A stretch of 35,730 nt of DNA, taken from positions 1 to 35,730 of the forward strand of contig SIBG01000040.1 in NCBI GenBank assembly GCA_009695305.1, given 5' to 3'. The notes beneath the pieces are model-generated. The model was not told the DNA's origin. It ran no database searches and was given only the letters and a program-made list of their open reading frames with translations. How positions within the stretch are numbered: the first letter of the stretch is position 1; each line of letters begins with the position of its first letter. A program made the position numbers and the translations under genes. Origin of the DNA: Opitutus sp. GTDB taxonomy: Bacteria > Verrucomicrobiota > Verrucomicrobiia > Opitutales > Opitutaceae. Positions 22,029 through 28,493 of the stretch are shown in pieces.

Positions 22029-23424
22029 CTTGGCCGTGCCAAAGATTGTTTCAGACGACGAACTGGCCGCGGTGGTTAATGCTGTGGCCGGATTTACCGA
22101 GCCCGCCTCGTTCGAGGAAATTGCGGGCCGCTTGTCGCTGAAGTTTCCCCGCCGCACGTTGCAGCGCCGCCTCGCCTTGCTCGTCGCACAGGGCCGGCTC
22201 GGTGCGCTCAGCGCGCGGGGCGGCCGGCGTTACCAGGCCGATCACTCGGAGGTGGGCATGGTGGCGGAGGATCCTGCTCCGATCCTTGCCGCCCGCGATG
22301 AAGTTCCCCTTTCCACGGCGGCGAAAGAAATCAAGCGCAGTGTCACCCGTCCCATCTCGGCCCGCAAGCCGGTGGGATACCGGTCTGCATTTTTGGAGGA
22401 CTACCGCCCCAACGTATCTGCCTACCTTTCCCCAGCGCTCCGGCGCAAGCTGTCGGCCTTGGGCCAGACGAGCGGCGAGACGCTGCCGGCCGGAACGTAT
22501 TTTCGGAAAGTGATGGATCGTCTGCTGATTGACCTCTCGTGGAACTCGAGCCGTCTGGAGGGCAACACCTATTCCCTGCTGGAAACCCAGCGACTCTTGG
22601 AAATGGGCGAGACCGCCGACGGCAAGGCCACCGGCGAGGCGCACATGATCCTCAATCACAAGGCGGCCATCGAGCTGTTGGCCGAGCAAGCCGACGAAAT
22701 CGGCTTCAATCGTTACACGCTGTGCAATCTGCACGCGCTGCTCTCGGATAATCTGCTGCCCGACCCGGCGGGGTGCGGCCGCTTGCGCACCCACGCGGTC
22801 GCCATCACCGGCACGGTCTTCCATCCGCTGGAGGTGCCGCAGGTCATCGAGGACAACTTCGAACAGATTCTGGCGACGGCCGGCGCCATCGAGGATGCGT
22901 TCGAACAGGCGTTCTTCGCGATGGTGCATCTGCCCTACCTGCAGCCATTCGAAGACGTGAACAAACGCGTCTCGCGGCTGGCGGCCAACATTCCGCTGGT
23001 GCAGCGCAACCTCAGTCCGTTGTCGTTTGTCGATGTGCCGCGGGACGACTACGTGCAGGGCATCCTCGGGGTCTATGAGTTGAACCGCGTGGAATATCTC
23101 CGCGATGTCTTCGTCTGGGCCTACGAGCGCTCCTGCGCCCGCTACTCAGTCATTCGCCAGACCCTCGGCCAGCCGGATCCATTCCGCCTGCGCCACCGCC
23201 AATGGTTGATCGATGTGGTCGGCGCGGTGTTGCGCGGCGGCATGGACAAAAAGGCCGCGGCCGCCTACGTCCGCGTGCAATCCGCCCAACTGCCTCAGGC
23301 CGCAGATCGCCCGCGGTTCGCCGCGATGGCGGAGACCGAACTGACGAGCCTGCACGAAGGCAACTTCGCCCGCTATCGCGTCCGCCCGATGGAATTTCAG
23401 GCGTGGCAGAAAACCTGGCACTGA
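22000..23424 (+). CDS. Fic-family protein with N-terminal winged helix and altered catalytic motif
   Basis: A 474-residue protein in this start model. Residues about 20-80 (FEEIAGRLSLKFPRRTLQRR, LALLVAQGRLG) look like a winged helix. SSRLEGN (about 183-189) matches the [ST]xxxE[GN] inhibitory motif of self-repressed Fic AMP-transferases. The Fic core appears as LQPFEDVNKRVSR (about 314-326) where HPFxxGNGRxxR is expected, so the catalytic His is Gln and the second Gly of the loop is Lys. A C-terminal extension of about 150 residues follows. AMP transfer is therefore doubtful; binding or regulation is possible. The frame is open from a GTG at 21958, but those codons overlap the inverted repeats. 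ATG 22000 or GTG 22036 are more likely starts. Confidence 0.8.
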   Translation: MAQKPLLRHILAVPKIVSDDELAAVVNAVAGFTEPASFEEIAGRLSLKFPRRTLQRRLALLVAQGRLGALSARGGRRYQADHSEVGMVAEDPAPILAARDEVPLSTAAKEIKRSVTRPISARKPVGYRSAFLEDYRPNVSAYLSPALRRKLSALGQTSGETLPAGTYFRKVMDRLLIDLSWNSSRLEGNTYSLLETQRLLEMGETADGKATGEAHMILNHKAAIELLAEQADEIGFNRYTLCNLHALLSDNLLPDPAGCGRLRTHAVAITGTVFHPLEVPQVIEDNFEQILATAGAIEDAFEQAFFAMVHLPYLQPFEDVNKRVSRLAANIPLVQRNLSPLSFVDVPRDDYVQGILGVYELNRVEYLRDVFVWAYERSCARYSVIRQTLGQPDPFRLRHRQWLIDVVGAVLRGGMDKKAAAAYVRVQSAQLPQAADRPRFAAMAETELTSLHEGNFARYRVRPMEFQAWQKTWH

Positions 23425-23446
23425 ACCGCCGGCGATTGCGCCCCAA

Positions 23447-23472
23447 CTCGGCGGGCCTGAAGCCCGGCGCTA
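23447..23472. repeat. REP-like single arm at the lipoprotein gene end
   Basis: On the minus strand GTAGCGCCGGGCTTCAGG and CCCGC follow the lipoprotein coding sequence directly, and the TAG stop codon (23472-23470) is part of the arm. It has the form of a half REP element of the GTAG-starting type. Confidence 0.4.
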
Positions 23473-24105
23473 CTTCGCCTTCGCCAGTCCGCCGGCGATC
23501 TCCGCCGCCAGTCCCGCCACCGCCACGCTAAGCTGCGACGCCAGCGAGGCCTCGCTCTTGATGTCCCATTTCAAACCCTCCGCGCTAAAATCTCCGTGGG
23601 CCGCCACCGTTGGCTTGGCGCCCGTGGTCATAAGTTCCCACACCGCGCGGAACTGCACCTCCCCGGCGGCGGCGCCTTCGCAGGTGAGCACGCGGATGGT
23701 CAGCTCGTAGTCGTAATCGACGTAATACGCCCGCACGCCCGTCGCCAGCACCGCGCCCGCCGCCCCGCGCGCGAGCAGTTCCGCACGCAGCACGCGACCG
23801 ATGCCGCGCTCGAGCGGCTCGCCCCAGCGCGCATATTCTCGGAATTCAATTTCGTTGTCGCCGCGACGCACGATCAACGGCTTCGACTTGATATAACTGG
23901 CCAGTTCCACCGCCCGCAGGTGGATCGCCGGCGCCTTCAGCCCGGAGGCCGCGACTGCCGCCGCCGCCGGCGGCGTGGACAACACGTAATACCGCGTCGG
24001 GTCGGTCTGCGCCTGCGGCAGGATGCTGCAACCGGCGGTGAGCATCAGGCCGAGCACCGCGGTCGAAAGACCCAGGGACAAACGCATCCGTATTTTCATT
24101 TTCAT
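23470..24105 (-). CDS. ABC-type transport auxiliary lipoprotein (PqiC/YmbA-like)
   Basis: A 211-residue lipoprotein: signal peptide with lipobox LMLTAGCS (Cys26), then YYVLSTPP and ARWGEPLERGIGRVLRAEL, which is the pattern of the ABC transport auxiliary (DUF330) family that partners MCE proteins. It would be anchored to the outer membrane facing the periplasm and help shuttle phospholipids. The ATG at 24105 overlaps the mlaD-like stop as ATGA, so the two are translationally coupled. It is the last gene of the mla-like operon. Confidence 0.85.
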   Translation of the reverse strand: MKMKIRMRLSLGLSTAVLGLMLTAGCSILPQAQTDPTRYYVLSTPPAAAAVAASGLKAPAIHLRAVELASYIKSKPLIVRRGDNEIEFREYARWGEPLERGIGRVLRAELLARGAAGAVLATGVRAYYVDYDYELTIRVLTCEGAAAGEVQFRAVWELMTTGAKPTVAAHGDFSAEGLKWDIKSEASLASQLSVAVAGLAAEIAGGLAKAK

Positions 24106-25103
24106 TGGGGCCGCTTTTTGCCCGTGAGCAGCGCGTTGGGATTGCGCTCGAGAAAATCCGCCAGCCGCCGCACGGCATCCGCAGCTTCGTTGAGCTGCGC
24201 GAGCGTGCCGATCAGCTCGTCGCCCAGCCCGCTGTGCGAGGCGAGAAAGGTCCGGGCGGCGGTCGCGGTGTCGTTGAAAGACGTGAGCGCGATCTTCGCC
24301 TGCGCCAGCGTCTCGGTAAATTCCTTGCCGGCGGGTCCGACCAGCGTGTCGAACTTGGTCAACACCGTGCGCAGCTGGCTGGTCGCTTCGTTGAGATTCG
24401 TCAGCATCTGCTTCACTTCGGGCGAGCTCACGAGCAGTTCCACCTGGACGCCCGTCTTGCGCCATTGTTCGGCCACGCCCTTGAGATTCACGCCCTCCAG
24501 CTGCTTGCGCGAATCGGCGAGCAGGCTGCCCAGTTCGCGCGAGAGTCCGGCAAAATCAATCTTCTTGATGTTGGAGAGAATCTCGCTCGCGCTCCCCTGA
24601 AACTCCGAGACCAGCGAGGGCACCGCCGGCACCGCGATGTATTTCAACTCGGTCGTGCGGTGATCGTCGGGATATTTCACCGGGTCGGCGAAATCGAGCT
24701 CCACGAACAGGAGCCCCGTGGCGAGGCCCAGCACGCCGAGTTGCGCCCGCAACCCCCGGTCCACGAGCGTCTGCAATTCCGCCCGATCCGCGACATCGAT
24801 CGAGGTGCCGTTGGTGTCGGTGACCTTGTCCTTGCTGAACTCACACACCACCGCCACGACCGAGCGGTTGGTTTTCTCGTCGTAGCGGATATTGAGATCC
24901 ACCACCCGGCCCACCCGCACGCCCCGCAGCTTCAGCGGCGAGCCAAGGTCGAGCCCGTGGATCGACTCGTCGAAATACACCACAAACCGCTGCGGCTTGG
25001 AGAAAAAATTCACCCCGCCAAACGTCAGCAGCGCGATGACGCCCAACGCGAGCGCCCCGATCACAAACATTCCGACGATGGCTGGGCTAACCTTGGTTTT
25101 CAC
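24102..25103 (-). CDS. mlaD: MlaD-like MCE-domain protein
   Basis: A 333-residue protein with one N-terminal membrane helix (AIVGMFVIGALALGVIALL), an MCE domain (about 35-115: VVYFDESIHGLDLGSPLKLR, GVRVGRVVDL) and a long helical C-terminal region rich in coiled-coil-like sequence. It binds lipid in the periplasm for the MlaE/MlaF transporter. The GTG at 25103 is preferred. The frame stays open to an ATG at 25205, but those extra codons are the REP-like repeat. It overlaps the following lipoprotein gene by three bases and is separated from the ATPase gene by that repeat. Confidence 0.88.
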   Translation of the reverse strand: MKTKVSPAIVGMFVIGALALGVIALLTFGGVNFFSKPQRFVVYFDESIHGLDLGSPLKLRGVRVGRVVDLNIRYDEKTNRSVVAVVCEFSKDKVTDTNGTSIDVADRAELQTLVDRGLRAQLGVLGLATGLLFVELDFADPVKYPDDHRTTELKYIAVPAVPSLVSEFQGSASEILSNIKKIDFAGLSRELGSLLADSRKQLEGVNLKGVAEQWRKTGVQVELLVSSPEVKQMLTNLNEATSQLRTVLTKFDTLVGPAGKEFTETLAQAKIALTSFNDTATAARTFLASHSGLGDELIGTLAQLNEAADAVRRLADFLERNPNALLTGKKRPQ

Positions 25104-25114
25104 GGTTTGTCTTG

Positions 25115-25204
25115 GTTGGTCACGGCCAGCGTCGCGCAGCGGGGCGCGGCAATCCAGCAAGAATCCAGATGGATTGCTGTGTCGCTCCGCTCCTCGCAAT
25201 GACA
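25115..25204. repeat. REP-like palindrome, family A copy 3
   Basis: The right arm CTCCTCGCAATGACA and inner half-sites GGCAATCCAGC / GGATTGCTGTG match the element at 5689-5764; the left arm is more degenerate. It splits the mla-like operon between the ATPase and MCE genes. Confidence 0.6.
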
Positions 25205-25225
25205 TTCTGGGAGGGCATGGCCGCG

Positions 25226-26008
25226 TTAGGTTTCCTTCAGCTGGTCCCCGCGCCGGAGAAACTCCGTCACCCGCGGGTCTCGGCTGTCCACCGCGAGGTC
25301 CCGCGGCCGGCCCTCCGCGATGATGCCTTGCTCCGCCCGATCGAGCATGACCACGCGGTCGGCGATTTCAAAAATCGACGCCAGCTCGTGCGAGACGACG
25401 ACGATGGTCGTGCCAAAATTTTCCCGCACCTGCACGATGAGTTCGTCGAGCTTGCGCGAGGTCACCGGATCGAGCCCCGCGGAGGGTTCATCGAAAAACA
25501 CAATGGCCGGATCGAGCGCCAGCGCGCGCGCGAGGCCGGCCCGCTTCTTCATGCCGCCGCTGATTTCCGCCGGAAAATAATCCTCAAAGCCCCCGAGCCC
25601 GACTTGCGCCAGCTTCAGCGTGGCGATCTCCTCGATTTCGCGGAACGAGAGTGTGGTGTATTCCTCGAGCGGCAGCGCGACGTTTTGCCGCAGGGTCAGG
25701 GAGGTCCAGAGCGCGCCGCCTTGAAACAGCATGCCAAACGTCTTCAGCATCCCGCGCCGGGTCGCCGTGCTGGCGGCGGTGAATGACTCGCCGAGAAATT
25801 TCACCGTGCCCGCCGTGGGGTGGTGCAGGCCCACCAGGTGGCGCAGCAGCGTGCTCTTGCCGCAGCCCGAGCCACCGATGATGAAAAAAATCTCCCCGCG
25901 GCGGACGCTGAACGAGACGTTCTTCAGCACGACCTTGCCGTCATAGCCGCAGTCGAGATTCGCCACCTCGATGGCGGGACCGTCGGTGGTCTGGCTGGGG
26001 TCGATCAT
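25226..26008 (-). CDS. mlaF: MlaF-like ABC transporter ATPase
   Basis: A 260-residue cytoplasmic ATPase that powers lipid transport with the MlaE permease. Walker A GGSGCGKST (45-53), a Q-loop FGMLFQGGALW typical of the Mla/Ttg2 group, signature SGGMKKRAGLARALALDP, Walker B IVFFDEPSAGLDP and the H-loop VVSHEL are all present. The ATG at 26008 leaves a four-base gap to the permease stop; an upstream extension would run into the permease gene. Confidence 0.93.
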   Translation of the reverse strand: MIDPSQTTDGPAIEVANLDCGYDGKVVLKNVSFSVRRGEIFFIIGGSGCGKSTLLRHLVGLHHPTAGTVKFLGESFTAASTATRRGMLKTFGMLFQGGALWTSLTLRQNVALPLEEYTTLSFREIEEIATLKLAQVGLGGFEDYFPAEISGGMKKRAGLARALALDPAIVFFDEPSAGLDPVTSRKLDELIVQVRENFGTTIVVVSHELASIFEIADRVVMLDRAEQGIIAEGRPRDLAVDSRDPRVTEFLRRGDQLKET

Positions 26009-26012
26009 GACT

Positions 26013-27140
26013 TCAGACTCCGAGCGCGTTGAACAACACCGCGAAAATCGCGTCGGCGACAATCATGAGCAGGAGGGCCGTTACCACCGCCGACGTCGCC
26101 GCGCGACCGACCCCCGCGGCGCTGCGTTCCGCCTGCAGGCCGCGGAGGCAGCCAGCGAGGCCGATGATCAACCCGAACGTCACCGCCTTGACCATGCCGG
26201 TGGTGATGTCCGACAAATCCACGATGGTCAGCATCTCCACCCAAAACGCCGCCGGCGGAATCGAGAGGAGTCCATAAGCGACGATCAGGCCGCCGAGGAT
26301 GCCGAGCGCGTTCGCGTAGAGCGCGAGGAGCGGCATCATCACCCCGAGCGCCAAGAGTCGCGGCAGCACGAGAAACTGCACTGCCGGGATGCCCAGCGTC
26401 TCCAGCGCGTCAATTTCCTCGTTGGCTTTCATGTTGCCAAGCGTCGCGGCAAACGCCGCACCCGTGCGCCCCGCGAGCACCACGGCCGTCATCACCGCGC
26501 CCATTTCCCGCACCATCGACAGGCCCACGAGGTCCGCAATATAGATATCGCCGCCGTATTGCCGCAGCACGATGGCCCCGGTGTAGGCCAGCGTCACTCC
26601 GATCAGCACGCTGACCAGGCCGACGATCGGCAGCGCCATGGCGCCGCACTGCTGCATCTCCTCGAGGCAGTCTCGCCAGCGAAATTTGCGCGGGCTCCGC
26701 ACCAGCCGCACCGTGCTCAGCACGCACTCACCCACGAAATGGGCAATCTCCCGCGCGTTCGCGATCGTATCCTGCGTCGCGAGGCCGACCGCCGTGAGAA
26801 AACTTTCCGACCGGTCAAACGGCACACTCGTCTCGTGGGCCGCCGCGAGCTGCGTGAGCAGCGTGCGGATTTTTTCGGGCAGCGCGGCCGTGTCACAGTA
26901 GGCGCCCGTCACCCGGCACCACTGCTGCGCCTCGAACAGGAACAACAGCAGCGAGGTATCCCACCGCCCGACTTCATCGACCCGCAGCCGCACGCGAGCG
27001 GGATTCTGCGCCCCGAGCAACTCCGGCCACGCCGGCCGCGGCTTGGTGATCTGCCAGTTCCCCGCTAGCACCACTTCGAGCGCATCGCCCGCGGCGTTCG
27101 CCGACGCACGCGCTTCGAGGGATTCAGGATTAACCGCCAT
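26013..27140 (-). CDS. mlaE: MlaE-like permease fused to an N-terminal STAS domain
   Basis: A 375-residue inner-membrane protein. Residues about 20-105 (ARVRLRVDEVGRWDTSLLLF, ending KIRTLLTQL) have the look of a STAS (MlaB-like) domain. From about 130 the MlaE permease follows with several membrane helices and the conserved LAGRTGAAFAATLGNMKANE and EIDALETLGI. In E. coli MlaB is a separate protein bound to MlaF; here the two functions appear fused, which is common outside the Enterobacteria. It is the first gene of the operon, which carries a REP-like repeat upstream. Confidence 0.9.
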   Translation of the reverse strand: MAVNPESLEARASANAAGDALEVVLAGNWQITKPRPAWPELLGAQNPARVRLRVDEVGRWDTSLLLFLFEAQQWCRVTGAYCDTAALPEKIRTLLTQLAAAHETSVPFDRSESFLTAVGLATQDTIANAREIAHFVGECVLSTVRLVRSPRKFRWRDCLEEMQQCGAMALPIVGLVSVLIGVTLAYTGAIVLRQYGGDIYIADLVGLSMVREMGAVMTAVVLAGRTGAAFAATLGNMKANEEIDALETLGIPAVQFLVLPRLLALGVMMPLLALYANALGILGGLIVAYGLLSIPPAAFWVEMLTIVDLSDITTGMVKAVTFGLIIGLAGCLRGLQAERSAAGVGRAATSAVVTALLLMIVADAIFAVLFNALGV

Positions 27141-27195
27141 GCGCCCACTTCACTCGTGACACGGCCCGCCGCCAAACCAAATCTCCACCCCGGTT

Positions 27196-27250
27196 TGTCA
27201 TGGCGCGGAGCCACCGGCGGAGAAGCAATCCAGCTGGATCGCCACGATCC
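27196..27250. repeat. REP-like repeat, family A copy 4 (degenerate)
   Basis: TGTCATGGCGCGGAG, GAAGCAATCCAGC and TGGATCGCC correspond to the family A arms at 5689-5764, with several changes. It lies in the divergent gap between the mlaE-like and HAD genes. Confidence 0.45.
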
Positions 27251-27283
27251 GCTCTCCGGACCCCGCGACGACCAGCCGCTGTT

Positions 27284-27928
27284 ATGTCACACTTCACCAC
27301 CATCCTCTTCGATCTCGACGGCACGCTCATCGATCACCTGCCGGCGATCCACCGCAGTTACGTCCACACGTTGCCACGGCTTGGTTGCCCCGCGCCGACC
27401 CGCGAGCAGGTGAAACGCGCCATCGGTGGCGGCCTGGAAAACGCCATGCTCCAGTTCGTCCCCCCGGCCCGGCTCGCCGAGGCCCTCGCGATTTACCGAC
27501 CCTACTGGGATGCCACGATGCTCGACGATGTCGTCCTCATGCCTGGTGGCCGCGAATTGCTGGACGCCCTCCACGCCCGCGGCCTCACCTGTGGCATCTT
27601 CACGAACAAAGTCGGCCCCTCCGCCCGCCTGATCTGTGACCACCTCGGCGTCACGCCGCTGCTCCGCGGAATTTTCGGCGCGAAGGACACCCCTTGGCTC
27701 AAGCCCCAGCCGGAATTCGCCGCCCACGTGCTCGCTCAACTCGGCGCCGCGCCGGCGACGGCGATGCTCATCGGCGATTCGCCCTTCGACGTGCAGGCCG
27801 CGCACAACGGCGGCTTCCCCTGCTGGGCCGTCACCACCGGCACGCACACCGCGGATGAGTTGCGTGCTGCGGGCGCCGAGGCCATCTTCGCCGACCTGAA
27901 CGCGCTGGGTGCGGCGTTGGCAAAGTAG
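27284..27928 (+). CDS. HAD-superfamily phosphatase (phosphoglycolate-phosphatase-like)
   Basis: A 214-residue hydrolase. FDLDGT (Asp10, Asp12) is the nucleophile motif; TNKVGPSARL, LKPQPEF (motif III Lys) and IGDSPFDVQAA (motif IV) follow the order of the Gph-type HAD phosphatases. Cytosolic, acting on a small phosphate ester; the natural substrate cannot be told from sequence. The ATG at 27284 begins four residues before the first beta-strand. The TAG stop is the start of a REP-like palindrome. Confidence 0.88.
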   Translation: MSHFTTILFDLDGTLIDHLPAIHRSYVHTLPRLGCPAPTREQVKRAIGGGLENAMLQFVPPARLAEALAIYRPYWDATMLDDVVLMPGGRELLDALHARGLTCGIFTNKVGPSARLICDHLGVTPLLRGIFGAKDTPWLKPQPEFAAHVLAQLGAAPATAMLIGDSPFDVQAAHNGGFPCWAVTTGTHTADELRAAGAEAIFADLNALGAALAK

Positions 27929-27994
27929 GGCGCGGCTCCAGCCCGCCATTCGAAAACTCAGCGCGCGAAAAGGTGGCCTCGAGCCACGCCCTAC
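27925..27994. repeat. REP-like palindrome, family D, overlapping a stop codon
   Basis: GTAGGGCGCGGCTC at 27925 is mirrored by GAGCCACGCCCTAC ending at 27994 (one mismatch). Bases 27926-27928 are the TAG stop of the HAD gene. Confidence 0.7.
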
Positions 27995-28061
27995 CCCAAT
28001 TCCCGATACCGCACATCAAGTCACCGATTGACTCGTTTCCTTCGAATTTCACTGTGATGCC

Positions 28062-28274
28062 ATGCCAATGACCGGCCAGCTCGTCACCCGAGGGCGCTCG
28101 CAATTTATCGTCTTTCCCCAGGAGCTTCGTTTTCCTGGCGAAACTGTGCGACTGGAACCCTGCGGCGACGGTGTGCAGATAGTCCCAGAAAATCACCCCA
28201 ACTTCCATCGCACCGGTCGCGCCAAGAATGGGCGCATAAGATCGGTGAGGCTGGAGAAGAAATCGCCCGCCTGA
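28062..28274 (+). CDS. AbrB/VapB-like antitoxin, orphan
   Basis: A 70-residue protein. TGQLVTRGRSQFIVFPQELR followed by FPGETVRLEPCGDGVQIVPE fits the swapped-hairpin AbrB fold of VapB antitoxins (compare the family pattern of a GRSQ motif, then P-x-E-x-R-F and a short strand pair). The last 25 residues, which should contact a toxin, are basic and not recognisable. No PIN-domain toxin gene follows: the next 220 bases carry only a degenerate inverted repeat before the helicase gene. It is either an orphan antitoxin or the end of a deleted pair. It starts at the ATG at 28062 or 28068. Confidence 0.55.
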   Translation: MPMTGQLVTRGRSQFIVFPQELRFPGETVRLEPCGDGVQIVPENHPNFHRTGRAKNGRIRSVRLEKKSPA

Positions 28275-28360
28275 GCACTGCGCCCCGACTTCTCGTCTCC
28301 GCCTTCTTGCCCAACCGTATCACGATCATGCGGTGCCTTATTTCCCGCACAAAGGACTTT

Positions 28361-28445
28361 TCACCGAGGGCACAGAGTTCGGCCGAGATCTCGGAGACGG
28401 AAAACCTCACTGTGCTCTCGGCCTGGGCGTCTGTGCGCTCTGCGC
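28361..28445. repeat. Degenerate inverted repeat upstream of the helicase gene
   Basis: GAGGGCACAGAG with GGCCGAG near 28368-28388 faces CTCGGCC with CTGTGCGCTCTG near 28417-28445. The arms match imperfectly. It fills most of the 28275-28493 gap; no gene is seen there. Confidence 0.35.
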
Positions 28446-28493
28446 CCCACTCCGATTCCTTTGGCTGCCGCGTTAGCCGATTTGGATCCATCT

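Noticed and set aside
25104..25205. N-terminal extension of the mlaD-like gene to an ATG at 25205
   Set aside because: The extra codons are the translation of a REP-like repeat; the GTG at 25103 leads straight into the membrane helix.
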